This document shows, piece after piece, positions 26,069 to 34,075 of a stretch of DNA of 45,239 nt. How positions within the stretch are numbered: the first letter of the stretch is position 1; each line of letters begins with the position of its first letter. Source of the DNA: an uncultured Vibrio sp. (lineage in GTDB: Bacteria; Pseudomonadota; Gammaproteobacteria; Enterobacterales; Vibrionaceae); contig NZ_CANLBV010000028.1 in NCBI RefSeq assembly GCF_947488985.1, forward strand, positions 1 through 45,239, in the 5' to 3' direction. The notes beneath the pieces are model-generated. The model saw nothing but the letters and a program-made list of their open reading frames with translations. It searched no databases and had not been told where the DNA came from. The position numbers and the translations under genes are program-made.

Positions 26069-26114
26069 TAGTTCAAATTTGTGATGAATTTATGTCACTT
26101 TAAATCATATCACA
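26069..26114. promoter_or_regulatory. Inverted repeat between lysR and add
   Basis: TTTGTGAT lies near 26079-26086 and ATCACAAA near 26107-26114, forming an 8-bp inverted repeat around about 20 bases; an inner GTCAC adds a further half site. Spacing is too wide for one CRP site, but fits two half sites of a LysR tetramer. Coordinates are accurate to a few bases. Confidence 0.4.
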
Positions 26115-26184
26115 AACTTGATAATTTCAGCGCCTGTAACCTAAGAGTTAATAACGCCATAAAATAATAGAAAAAGGAATACTC

Positions 26185-27192
26185 ATGAACTTTCTCGCAC
26201 TTCCTAAGATTGATCTGCACTGCCACCTAGATGGAAGCGTTCGCCCTGACACTGTGATTGATCTGGCGAAGCAATACGCTATTGAACTTCCAGAAGATCG
26301 TGAAGCCGTCGTTAGATCTCTCACCGTGCCTGAAGATTGCAAAAACCTTGATGAATACTTGGCGTGTTTCAGACTGCCATTGCAAGTGATGCAAACCGAG
26401 GAAGCAATTGAGCGTATCTCTTTTGAGCTTTATGAAGACGCTGCACTCGAGAACGTGAAATACCTTGAGGTTCGCTTTGCACCGATTCTTCACGTCAACA
26501 AGGGCTTGTCTCTTGATACGATCATTGCCAGTGCAGTCAAAGGCATGCAGCGCGCAGAACAGAAGTACGACATCAAAGGGAATTATATCCTGTCTGTACT
26601 GCGTATGTTTCCGAAAGATTCAATCAAAGATGTCATTGACGCAGGCCAAGCCTATTTAGGTAACGGTGTGGTGGCGTTTGATATCGCTGGTGGCGAAAAG
26701 CCCGGTTTTTGCGCGGAGTTTTCCAAATACACCCAATACGCGATCGAGAAAGGTTACCGTGTAACGGTGCACGCGGGCGAACAATGGCACGGACAAAACG
26801 TTTATGACGCGATCACTCTGCTCGATGCTGAGCGCATTGGTCACGGGGTTCATATCCAAGGTAACCAAGATGCCTACAACATTGTTAAAGATAAACAAGT
26901 AGCACTTGAGACTTGCCCAACCAGTAACGTGCAAACGAAATGCATCCACACCTTCGGTGACCACCCAATTTCTAAATTCCAAAAAGACGGCATCGTAGTG
27001 ACCATCAACACCGATAACCGTACGGTGTCGAATACAACCATGACCAACGAAGTACAACGTGTGTGTGAAACCTTCGAGTTAAGCAAACAAGACTACCTAG
27101 AGATCTACCAATACTCTGTCGCGAGCGCATTCGCATCGGATGAAGTGAAACAGCACCTTATGGGGTATGTTGAAGCGATAGAAACGAACTAA
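26185..27192 (+). CDS. add: Adenosine deaminase
   Basis: 335 residues, full length. Zinc ligands and catalytic residues are all present: H12 and H14 in '[11 protein letters not shown]', H196 and E199 in 'VTVHAGEQ', H220 in 'ERIGHGVHI', and D277 in '[10 protein letters not shown]'. AAAGGA precedes the start. It deaminates adenosine (and deoxyadenosine) to inosine in purine salvage in the cytoplasm. Monocistronic, divergent from a LysR gene. The 'NTDNR' form of the last motif, rather than 'NTDDP', is seen in the bacterial/protozoan branch. Confidence 0.95.
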   Translation: MNFLALPKIDLHCHLDGSVRPDTVIDLAKQYAIELPEDREAVVRSLTVPEDCKNLDEYLACFRLPLQVMQTEEAIERISFELYEDAALENVKYLEVRFAPILHVNKGLSLDTIIASAVKGMQRAEQKYDIKGNYILSVLRMFPKDSIKDVIDAGQAYLGNGVVAFDIAGGEKPGFCAEFSKYTQYAIEKGYRVTVHAGEQWHGQNVYDAITLLDAERIGHGVHIQGNQDAYNIVKDKQVALETCPTSNVQTKCIHTFGDHPISKFQKDGIVVTINTDNRTVSNTTMTNEVQRVCETFELSKQDYLEIYQYSVASAFASDEVKQHLMGYVEAIETN

Positions 27193-27210
27193 GCGATCAA
27201 AAAACTCAAA

Positions 27211-27247
27211 AGATAGGCCAACTAGCTATGCTCTCGTTGGCCTATCT
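27211..27247. terminator. Hairpin after add
   Basis: AGATAGGCCAAC (27211-27222) pairs perfectly with 27236-27247 around a 13-nt loop. The 3' side lacks a T tract, so intrinsic termination is uncertain. Confidence 0.55.
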
Positions 27248-27324
27248 GCTAAAGAAAATAAATACCATGACTCCCGATTTCAGATAATAAGTGCGACATG
27301 AAGTTGAAGTTGAATCGATTAAGT

Positions 27325-28173
27325 TTAACCAACCAACGAATCAAAACTCTCAAACACTTGTGGGCATTTCATCACTCGGCCATGCCCTTGCCCTTGAGTC
27401 GCAATCAAGGTAACGCGGTCAATTTCATTGGCGGCGCGCTGAGAGACATCAAACTTAGTAAACTTGTCTTGCTCGTCATGGACGATAATGGTTTGAGAAT
27501 CGCGATGCGACAATTTACCATAAGGATCAATTGACTGAATCGGGTAGTTAAATTGCGTTTCCAACTCACCGGCCACTGCGTCGAATAGCTTCATGGAATA
27601 GCCAGAGCGTGCCACGCTGCCAAATAGGTTATCCAAGTAATCGAGCACAGGGGCGATCAGCAATAGCGGTTTGTTTTGCAATTTAATGTGCTTACATTCC
27701 AAGGCCGAAGCCGTCCCCATGCTGTGACCCACCAAACCCGCAACATCACCCACTGAATCGAGAATGGCTTCAAGGCCGTGCACAAACGCCGGAATATGAC
27801 CATGCAAACCGTCACTGCCACCATGAGCTGGGTGATCATAAGCCAGTGCCGTAAAGCCTTTCGCAGCAATATGCTCCATTAAAGGGAAAAACTGGCTCGC
27901 GGTACCAGACCAACCATGAGTCAGCACCCAAACTGGGCCTGAACCTAGGGAGTATGTTTTGAGCACCCCATCACGGCCTCTAATTTCACCCTTAACCAGC
28001 CCTTGTGGGTCGGCATTCTTCTGTTCCGTTCGCATCGGCGTTAATAGCAGTTTGCGCGCGGTCTTCTTGGCATGATTCGGCGCGAGAATGTAGTGCAAAT
28101 TGGTTGTTGCACCAATTAGGCTGCGCTTGAAGCTAAACTTGTTCGATGTATTAAAATAGATTTTATCACTCAT
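27325..28173 (-). CDS. Alpha/beta hydrolase
   Basis: 282 residues from the ATG at 28173 (AAGGA, seven bases upstream); the frame extends to 28221 without a ribosome binding site. The fold is shown by oxyanion 'LTHGWSGTASQF' (H86), nucleophile elbow 'GHSMG' with S151, acid Asp236 (or D233) in 'HDEQDKFT', and His264 in 'GQGHGRVM'. It is an esterase/lipase-like serine hydrolase of unknown substrate, cytoplasmic. A 13-bp motif 55 bases upstream (28228-28240) is repeated before the tetR gene upstream, so the two are probably one regulon. Confidence 0.92.
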   Translation of the reverse strand: MSDKIYFNTSNKFSFKRSLIGATTNLHYILAPNHAKKTARKLLLTPMRTEQKNADPQGLVKGEIRGRDGVLKTYSLGSGPVWVLTHGWSGTASQFFPLMEHIAAKGFTALAYDHPAHGGSDGLHGHIPAFVHGLEAILDSVGDVAGLVGHSMGTASALECKHIKLQNKPLLLIAPVLDYLDNLFGSVARSGYSMKLFDAVAGELETQFNYPIQSIDPYGKLSHRDSQTIIVHDEQDKFTKFDVSQRAANEIDRVTLIATQGQGHGRVMKCPQVFESFDSLVG

Positions 28174-28227
28174 GATCGTTCCTTGTGTCGCCATCATCAT
28201 TGGCGTATCGAGCTCGGTCATAAAATC

Positions 28228-28240
28228 GAACGACCGTGCT
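28228..28240. promoter_or_regulatory. Shared 13-bp motif upstream of the hydrolase
   Basis: GAACGACCGTGCT here is the exact complement of AGCACGGTCGTTC at 29039-29051. Each lies in a promoter region beside the TetR gene at 28411-29007. It contains the symmetric core ACG-N2-CGT. Likely operator of that TetR. Confidence 0.65.
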
Positions 28241-28338
28241 ATTTGTTAGTATAAAAATGGCGATAGCGCTGTTTACGACTGCTTGCCGCCACTTATCTTA
28301 AAATCTTTTGCAAGCCTGAATTAAGCAAAGTTACATGC

Positions 28339-28386
28339 TTTGCGAACTCAATAATTTGCGAACTCAATAATTTGCGAGCTAAATTA
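28339..28386. repeat. 16-bp tandem repeat downstream of the TetR gene
   Basis: The unit TTTGCGAACTCAATAA is present twice with a 16-bp period and a third, diverged copy (TTTGCGAGCTAAATTA). It lies just after the stop of the minus-strand tetR gene. Confidence 0.85.
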
Positions 28387-28410
28387 TTTGTGAAATAAAT
28401 GGTTTACGAG

Positions 28411-29007
28411 CTAAGCCACTTTCCAGCTAGCGATTAAGCGCTCTACACCTCGCCAAAAATGAGTGTGGCTCTCTTGCTGGCCTCGTAAGGAGTAAAACAA
28501 GTTCGCACTCAAGTAAAGACCGTATAACTCGAACGTTGCCTGCTTAGGGTCTAAATCGGCTCGAAACTGGTTACTGTCTACGGCCTTGGCGATCTGAATC
28601 GTCAAATAATCAATCCATACCGACATGGTCTTTTGCAATGCTTGCTGAATCACGGAGGTTTCAGCGCCGCTATCCTTCCATGCGTCAATAAACATGCAGC
28701 GACCTTGAAAGGAGTGGTTCCAACCCAGCCAATTGTCGAGCAGCTGTTGCAGCTTAGCTTCAATATCACCGTCACCCAGCTCTCTGGCGGGCAAGATGAC
28801 CCTTTCAGAAAATATGTGATTAGAATACTCGAGTACCGAAAGCTGCAAATTCTCTTTCGAGTTGAAATGGGCGAATAGTCCACTCTTCGACATCCCGCAC
28901 TGCTTGGCTAATTCACCGATAGTCAGGCTCTCAAGACCACCTTCACTTGCGAGTGCAAATGCATGACTCAAAATATACTCTTTGGTTATTTTACCCTTGC
29001 TCATCAT
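28411..29007 (-). CDS. TetR/AcrR family regulator
   Basis: 198 residues; the start may be either of two adjacent ATGs. Helix-turn-helix at residues 10-52 ('LTIGELAKQCGMSKSGLFAHFNSKENLQL'), and a C-terminal domain of the TetR_C type found in AefR/QacR-like proteins ('GRCMFIDAWKDSGAE'). The 13-bp motif at 29039-29051 is 32 bases upstream of its start and recurs before the hydrolase gene. It probably represses itself, the hydrolase and perhaps the divergent AEC carrier. Confidence 0.93.
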   Translation of the reverse strand: MMSKGKITKEYILSHAFALASEGGLESLTIGELAKQCGMSKSGLFAHFNSKENLQLSVLEYSNHIFSERVILPARELGDGDIEAKLQQLLDNWLGWNHSFQGRCMFIDAWKDSGAETSVIQQALQKTMSVWIDYLTIQIAKAVDSNQFRADLDPKQATFELYGLYLSANLFYSLRGQQESHTHFWRGVERLIASWKVA

Positions 29008-29038
29008 TCACCAATTGTGGGTTTGATCATTTATTTTT

Positions 29039-29051
29039 AGCACGGTCGTTC
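29039..29051. promoter_or_regulatory. Shared 13-bp motif between tetR and the AEC carrier
   Basis: AGCACGGTCGTTC, exact complement of 28228-28240. It lies 32 bases from the tetR start and 111 bases from the carrier start, so it could control both divergent promoters. Confidence 0.65.
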
Positions 29052-29161
29052 TTTTTTTGAAAGTTTTTTGCCTATCGTTCGGGATTTAATTTCGCTTACC
29101 GACGAATTGTGGAAAAATGCGGCGGCAGTCACAGCCATCAATCAATGAACGAAGGAAAAAT

Positions 29162-30118
29162 ATGAACACACTTTGGGAACAGTTTGCGTTTTCGGCTTCA
29201 ATAACAGGGCCCATCTGTTTAATGCTGTTTCTTGGGGTGATATTTAGGCGGATCGGTTTAATCAATGATAACTTCATTGAGGTCGCGTCTAAGGTCGTTT
29301 TCCAAGTGACCTTACCCGCAATGCTTTTTCTGAGTATTGTTCAATCTGATCATGATTTCTCATCAAGCAGTACGCTGGTGTTATTTGGTCTTATCGCTAA
29401 CTTTGCCTTTTTCTTGTTTACTATTTTCTCGACCAAATTAGTCATTAAAGACTCTAAAGATCATGGCGTGATAATCCAAGGTGGCTTTCGAGCCAACACG
29501 GCGATCATAGGGCTAGCGTATGTCGCCAATATTTATGGCAACCAAGGGGTGGCGCTGGCGGCCATTTATGTTGCCTCAACAACCGTACTGTATAATATTC
29601 AAGCGGTGATCGCACTGACACCAAAAGGGCAAGAGTCGGGGGCGAAGGCGATCAAAGGGATCGTTAAGTCAATCACCAAGAACCCACTCATCATTGCTAT
29701 TTTCTTAGCGGTATTCTTCTATGCTCTGTCGATCCCAATCCCTAAGATAGTGACTGACGCGGGACAGTACTTTGCTAACATGACCTTGCCGTTGGCACTG
29801 CTTTGTGCGGGTGGCTCATTGGATATTAGCTCACTGCAACAAGAAAAACTGTCTACGTGGTTTGCCTCCAGTTATAAGTTAATTATCTCACCTTTGCTGA
29901 TCACACTCGCGGCGTTAGGCTTAGGTTTTGAGGGATTAGATCTCGGGCTTATCTTTTTAATGAGTGCCGCGCCAACCGCAGCAGCAAGCTATGTAATGGC
30001 CCGAGCTATGGGAGGAAACTCAACCTTAGCTGCCAATATTATTGCCCTAACGACCGTTGTCTCTTTGGTGACGTGCACCTTAGGTATCTTTGCTCTCAGC
30101 GTCATGGACTTGCTCTAA
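29162..30118 (+). CDS. Auxin efflux carrier (AEC) family transporter
   Basis: 318 residues from the ATG at 29162 (AAGGAA upstream). Ten membrane segments in two five-helix repeats are visible, with the family marks 'LPAMLFLSIVQ' after helix 2, 'FRANTAIIGLAYVANIYG' and 'LPLALLCAGGSLD', and 'AAPTAAASYVMARAMGGN' near the C-terminus. Bacterial AEC proteins (YfdV, MdcF) move malonate and other small organic anions; the substrate here is not predictable. Divergent from a TetR gene and followed by an acyltransferase gene. Confidence 0.92.
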   Translation: MNTLWEQFAFSASITGPICLMLFLGVIFRRIGLINDNFIEVASKVVFQVTLPAMLFLSIVQSDHDFSSSSTLVLFGLIANFAFFLFTIFSTKLVIKDSKDHGVIIQGGFRANTAIIGLAYVANIYGNQGVALAAIYVASTTVLYNIQAVIALTPKGQESGAKAIKGIVKSITKNPLIIAIFLAVFFYALSIPIPKIVTDAGQYFANMTLPLALLCAGGSLDISSLQQEKLSTWFASSYKLIISPLLITLAALGLGFEGLDLGLIFLMSAAPTAAASYVMARAMGGNSTLAANIIALTTVVSLVTCTLGIFALSVMDLL

Positions 30119-30240
30119 CTGAGAGCAAGATCAAATAATCGACAGCAAGGTCTGAAAACAACTATCCCTTTGATTTAACACTCACTTAATCCCTATAAAG
30201 ACTGTTAGATTTCTTAAAAAATATGATTAAGAGATCTAAT

Positions 30241-31281
30241 ATGTCTTCTGTTCAGCCCCCACCGTCACCACACATCGCAAGTATCGAGTTAGGACGAGTG
30301 ATCGCTATCTTGGCGATCATTGGTTTACACGGTCAAATGGCACTGTCTTACTGGCAAATAGGCGACGTGCCATGGGTGGGCTATGTGCTCAACCAAGCAG
30401 CTCGCTTTGCCGTACCTCTGTTCTTCCTCATTGCAGGTTTCTTGATTCAGCCAAAGTTATCGGCTTCACCTTGGGAGACGGTCGTTAATTATTCTAAACC
30501 GCTGCTCAAAGTTTGGTTAGCATGGAGCCTCATTTGCCTATTAATGCCCTTTAATCTCGCGAAGGTCGGTGAGTTTGGTTATTTAGCAGAGCGTCAAGGT
30601 TATTGGGGCTATTTAATGAATGCGCCACTGAACTCGCTGCTAGAGGGAGGGCTGGTACATTTGTGGTTCATTCCAGCGTTGGTGTGTGCGGTTTTAATTA
30701 TCTCGCTGCTCATAGAAATGGAGCTAACCAAACTACTATTACCTGTCGCGTTGGCTCTGTATGGCTATGGTGTACTGGCGGGCAGTTACGCCACGTTAAC
30801 AGGGTTAGATGCCCCCTTCTTCACACGGAACGGCCCCTTCTTTAGTACTCTGTTGGTGACTGTTGGCTTTGTTATTCGTCAAAATCAGCGGCAATTATCG
30901 TCTGCCAAGGCGCTAGGGCTACTCGCACTAGGAATGGTCGTTCATTTTACAGAAGCAGCCTGGTTAACACAGTTTGATGTTGCCTTTAATATCAACGACT
31001 TCTTGTTTGGGACGGCGCTGTGGGGCACAGGCATCTTTATGTGGCTTTTAGCTCATCCCCAAATGGGCAATTATGCGTGGGTGCGCGCAATTTCTGATCG
31101 TATGCTGGGTATCTACGCATGTCATTTACTGATCATTATCTTGCTGTCCAATGTCTGTGGCATGTTGGAAATCACTGAATTCGGCAGAGACGTTACCGTG
31201 TATGTTGGCACCCTATTGCTGAGCTTCGGTTTGGTCGTTGCTATTGAGAAAAGCCCATTAAGACGTGTGCTACTTCGTTAG
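30241..31281 (+). CDS. Acyltransferase 3 family membrane protein
   Basis: 346 residues from the ATG at 30241, chosen because AAGAG is seven bases upstream; an ATG at 30223 has no such site. About ten membrane segments. The start 'IASIELGRVIAILAIIGLHGQMAL' is the family's first helix with an active-site His in place (usually 'R.laillVv..H'), followed by 'RFAVPLFFLIAGFLIQPK'. 'GLVHLWFIPALV' is the conserved fourth-helix motif. The closest functional types are WecH and OatA-like O-acetyltransferases acting on sugars of surface polysaccharides. The acceptor is unknown and no polysaccharide locus is adjacent. Confidence 0.9.
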   Translation: MSSVQPPPSPHIASIELGRVIAILAIIGLHGQMALSYWQIGDVPWVGYVLNQAARFAVPLFFLIAGFLIQPKLSASPWETVVNYSKPLLKVWLAWSLICLLMPFNLAKVGEFGYLAERQGYWGYLMNAPLNSLLEGGLVHLWFIPALVCAVLIISLLIEMELTKLLLPVALALYGYGVLAGSYATLTGLDAPFFTRNGPFFSTLLVTVGFVIRQNQRQLSSAKALGLLALGMVVHFTEAAWLTQFDVAFNINDFLFGTALWGTGIFMWLLAHPQMGNYAWVRAISDRMLGIYACHLLIIILLSNVCGMLEITEFGRDVTVYVGTLLLSFGLVVAIEKSPLRRVLLR

Positions 31282-31289
31282 TGCTTTCC

Positions 31290-31335
31290 CTATGCGTTAG
31301 TTCTTGATCTATGCGTGAGTTCTTGACCTATGCAT
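31290..31335. repeat. 19-bp tandem repeat after the acyltransferase stop
   Basis: Two copies of CTATGCGTTAGTTCTTGAT (second with two changes) at 31290-31308 and 31309-31327, then the beginning of a third. It starts nine bases after the stop codon. Confidence 0.88.
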
Positions 31336-31384
31336 TGCTCCTTTGTCTAACACTACTGATTAGGCCGTTTAAACAGCGACAAAA

Positions 31385-31420
31385 AATAAGGGCAAGATAA
31401 CGAATTATCTTACCCTTATT
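31385..31420. terminator. Bidirectional terminator, acyltransferase / 6-PTPS gene
   Basis: A 16-bp stem with one mismatch (31385-31400 with 31405-31420), arms AATAAGGG and CCCTTATT, between convergent genes. Confidence 0.85.
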
Positions 31421-31459
31421 TGATCATTTCAGTACCGAAACGGTGTACTCGTTGCAGTG

Positions 31460-32338
31460 TTATCGGAACGCCATTGCACCCTTACCCACACCTTCATAAG
31501 CGACGATTTGTAGAGATTGGTTCTCAGCTAAGCTCGGCTCAATTTGATCCGCAATGTAGCCCGCGAGCAGTTCCACCGTGGTATCTGTCGGCAGAATTTC
31601 GGTCTCACTCTTGGCAATCGCCAGCTCGAATTCCCCTTGCGGCGCCGTATAGCGGAAACCATAATGACTTTCATCATTAACACTGTTCGCGTTTTCACTC
31701 AGGTTAAGTGATGAAACTGAAACTTGGTCTTCTTTAGAACCTAAATAGATGTCTTCCCAGCGCTGAGCAAATGCTTGTTCGCGTTGTTCGTCACGCTGAC
31801 CATCAACCACAATTTCTACTGGAGAACGGTGACCATGCGCGATGCGTTGGCAGTTGCCATCATGCTTTTTTAAACCATGGGTGTAGTGGTAGAACGCGCC
31901 ATTAATGTGTTCGTGGCGCAGGGTGATCTCTAACCCAGTGACGTTACTTGGTAGGTTATCGCGAAGAATATGATAAACGTGTGCAGTCACACTCTCGATG
32001 GTGATCGCTTCTGCATCAATCAGGCAATATGCTTCATCAGGGCAATGCAGGTGAAGGCTCTTGTCACCGCGTAACACATCCACCTTAGAGTAACCCGCTT
32101 TGCTCGCCTGAAGCACAATTGCAGCGTTTTGCATTGGCAGTAGTAAGCGGTGATCAACGTGTTCATCAACCAGCTGTTTGATCTGCTTTTTGACCTTGCT
32201 AAAATCCAGCACCATGCTCATTTCATTAAGTTCACCAGACATGATGACATCTAAAATCCAACTATCTCCTACGACCCCTCTGTGTTCACAGATGTATGAA
32301 GAATCGATAACGGTAAGGTCTCTTACAAATAGGTTCAA
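31460..32338 (-). CDS. Tandem 6-pyruvoyl-tetrahydropterin-synthase-like protein (QueD superfamily)
   Basis: 292 residues, start codon TTG at 32336-32338 supported by AAGGAG six bases upstream. Two QueD/6-PTPS-like units are fused. Unit 1 (1-140) keeps 'MVLDFSKVKKQIKQ' and 'DEHVDHRLLLP' but its metal motif is lost ('CEHRGVVGD'). Unit 2 (141-292) keeps 'FYHYTHGL' and 'CQRIAHGHRS', i.e. the zinc histidines (H154, H168, H170) and Cys163, plus the C-terminal 'PTDTTVELLAGYI ... YEGVGKGAM', but lacks the DF...DH region. Motifs are thus split between the halves. Single-domain relatives convert dihydroneopterin triphosphate to 6-carboxytetrahydropterin (queuosine) or tetrahydropterins. No other pterin or queuosine gene is adjacent. 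Activity of this form is unproven. Confidence 0.88.
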   Translation of the reverse strand: MNLFVRDLTVIDSSYICEHRGVVGDSWILDVIMSGELNEMSMVLDFSKVKKQIKQLVDEHVDHRLLLPMQNAAIVLQASKAGYSKVDVLRGDKSLHLHCPDEAYCLIDAEAITIESVTAHVYHILRDNLPSNVTGLEITLRHEHINGAFYHYTHGLKKHDGNCQRIAHGHRSPVEIVVDGQRDEQREQAFAQRWEDIYLGSKEDQVSVSSLNLSENANSVNDESHYGFRYTAPQGEFELAIAKSETEILPTDTTVELLAGYIADQIEPSLAENQSLQIVAYEGVGKGAMAFR

Positions 32339-32564
32339 GTTGAACTCCTTAATACTTTCATGAAATACGGGAGGCTGAATAATGTTCAGCAGGCACTTCG
32401 TCTCACTGGTGTCTAGATAAAATAGGACGGGCAGGATGGTACAATGAGCTTATAAAGTCCACTTTTTTACGCCCTCTTTCGACAAATGAACAAACTGCAT
32501 ACAATTTCCACTAAAACATCAATCGAAACCGCTAACGCAGGTCGCCAATGAGTAAGGCAAACCC
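32339..32564. other. Intergenic region between two minus-strand genes
   Basis: 226 bases. It holds the promoter of the 6-PTPS-like gene. No hairpin with T tract or open frame was noticed. Confidence 0.4.
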
Positions 32565-33095
32565 CTAAGGTCTTCTCGCTAAGTCTCGCGCCAAAATAAG
32601 CGCTAAACCAAACACCTGAAGAAACAGGGCAATGTTCTTGTAGAACGCCATCTCCTCGTCGAGCCTTTGGATCAACTCCACCAAGGTCAGATTATCTAGG
32701 TAGTAATCATCGATTCGTGTGCGTTGCGCTTCTTGAGCGCTATCTATCAGCGTCATCAGCTTAGGTAAGTTAGCCAATGAGATGGCCGGTACATCACCAC
32801 TCACCCAGCGTCTCAGTTGGGCGCGTAATGCCTGATCAAGTGTCGCTGAAGGCTCTGCGGTTGCAGTCGGTAATTTATCAAGGTGAATCAGAATCGCTTC
32901 ACGCTTGCGCTCTAGAGTTTCAGTCGTGTTCCAAGCCAGTTGTATTAAATACACATTGCCGTATTTGCGGTCATTGTATTGCGCTTTCTCAGCTTCAATT
33001 CTATCTAACACCAAACTCGATAGGATAATCGCCATGATGTTGAGTATGAGACCTGCAAGGACAATCGCCCAAGCAGGAGGAAGGCGCAATGCCAT
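32565..33095 (-). CDS. Two-TM membrane protein of unknown function
   Basis: 176 residues, GGGAGC before the ATG. One membrane helix at residues 8-30 and another at 152-170 flank a helical, charged periplasmic segment of about 120 residues with several acidic/basic stretches. That topology resembles a sensor's extracytoplasmic domain without an output domain. I do not recognise the family. It starts 9 bases after the MAPEG stop, so the two are co-transcribed. Confidence 0.85.
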   Translation of the reverse strand: MALRLPPAWAIVLAGLILNIMAIILSSLVLDRIEAEKAQYNDRKYGNVYLIQLAWNTTETLERKREAILIHLDKLPTATAEPSATLDQALRAQLRRWVSGDVPAISLANLPKLMTLIDSAQEAQRTRIDDYYLDNLTLVELIQRLDEEMAFYKNIALFLQVFGLALILARDLARRP

Positions 33096-33103
33096 AATGC
33101 TCC

Positions 33104-33490
33104 CTAGAACATTTTATCGAAAGGTAGGTAAACTAAGTTTAGGACAATCAATGAGACCATGCAGATAAGCGTTAACACCATCCCGACTTTTCGACCTTTG
33201 AAGTTCTTGGCTAGAATCCCCTTTGCATGGATCACTCGTCCCAACAGAAACGCCATACCCAGCACATGAATAAACCAAGCATCGGCACCATTTGTCTCTA
33301 ACAATCCCATCAAGATAACCGTGATTGGGATGTAATCCATTGCGTTACTCTGAGCCGAACGGGCTATCTGCAACGACTCAACTCCTCCATCGGCATGAGC
33401 AACAAGATTGATTCGTCTTTGCTTGATAACTTCAATTGCCAACCAAATCATGACGACCGTTAACAAGGCCGCGTAAAGTGCTGTCACCAT
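33104..33490 (-). CDS. MAPEG family membrane protein
   Basis: 128 residues, AGGGA before the ATG, four membrane segments. The family marks are 'QRRINLVAHADGG', 'ARSAQSNAMDYIPITVILMGLLE' (the conserved 'R...N..E..P' region, with Asp in place of Glu) and 'FLLGRVIHAKG'. MAPEG proteins are glutathione-transferase-like or leukotriene-synthase-like enzymes; the bacterial YecN-type members have unknown substrates. First gene of a two-gene operon with the membrane protein at 32565. Confidence 0.9.
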   Translation of the reverse strand: MVTALYAALLTVVMIWLAIEVIKQRRINLVAHADGGVESLQIARSAQSNAMDYIPITVILMGLLETNGADAWFIHVLGMAFLLGRVIHAKGILAKNFKGRKVGMVLTLICMVSLIVLNLVYLPFDKMF

Positions 33491-33583
33491 TATATTTCCC
33501 TATTCTCTGGCGTTTATGGGTGCATTTGGCTTACCTATCAAACAGATAGGGTCAGTATAGAAGGATGTTTGCGCCCGTATATG

Positions 33584-33601
33584 TGTGAGATATATCTTAC
33601 A
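33584..33601. promoter_or_regulatory. UvrY/VarA/GacA-type palindrome upstream of csrB
   Basis: TGTGAGATATATCTTACA is an 18-bp inverted repeat (TGTRAGA...TCTYACA), the known binding pattern of the BarA/UvrY (VarS/VarA, GacS/GacA) response regulator. It ends 161 bases before the proposed csrB start, similar to the upstream position known in E. coli csrB. Direct control by VarA is inference from the pattern. Confidence 0.75.
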
Positions 33602-33726
33602 TCTGGCGTAAGAGATCCTAATTAAGCTTCGCAGAAAATACCTAGAAAACAAACCCAACTCCTTGTTTTGTATGAATCCACGCATATTTCTTTCTCTCAA
33701 AGAGCCGATTTTTTTATTGAGGTAGA

Positions 33727-33755
33727 TTGCGAGTGAAGCCATAAAAATGTGTAAT
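33727..33755 (+). promoter_or_regulatory. Sigma-70 promoter of csrB
   Basis: TTGCGA (33727-33732) and TGTAAT (33750-33755) are separated by exactly 17 bases, and the expected start G33762 lies seven bases after the -10 element, at the first base of GTCGACAGGGAGT. Confidence 0.75.
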
Positions 33756-33761
33756 ACACAT

Positions 33762-34075
33762 GTCGACAGGGAGTTGGCAGCAACAGGAAAAACCTAACGG
33801 ACTGGGTATCTTCAGGAAGAAGATTTGATGACTTAGGATGAGTGATCAGCAAGGAAGTCATACTCTAGGATTGAGTCGCTTGTCAGGATGATGAGTGAGT
33901 AAGGACACCGCTAGGAAGGCGATGAGTAGGAAAGCTAAAGGATTTGGCTCAATCACGGAACGATGCATGGAGCATACGTTACCTATAAAAAAAATACGTA
34001 ACACGTCAGTAGCAGGATGGCTACAATAAAAAGAATGAACCCCGTTTGGTGAAAGCCAAGCGGGGTCTCTTATTT
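33762..34075 (+). ncRNA. csrB: CsrB-family regulatory RNA (CsrA antagonist)
   Basis: The RNA would begin GTCGACAGGGAGT, the same 5' end as E. coli CsrB, and end at an intrinsic terminator (stem ACCCCG/CGGGGT with TTTGG/CCAA, 34039-34066, then a T-rich tract). Between them are 11 AGGA motifs and about four more GGA triplets, many as AGGATG or AGGAAG in predicted hairpin loops, which is the CsrA-binding signature. Length about 314 nt. It has no coding frame. The RNA should bind several CsrA dimers and relieve their control of mRNAs for virulence, motility and carbon storage. Promoter and an upstream UvrY/VarA-type palindrome are present. Vibrios usually have several CsrB-type RNAs; which copy this is cannot be told. 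Confidence 0.9.

Noticed and set aside
33500..33742. Minus-strand open frame of 80 codons
   Set aside because: It covers the csrB promoter and UvrY-type site, has no ribosome binding site and poor protein character.
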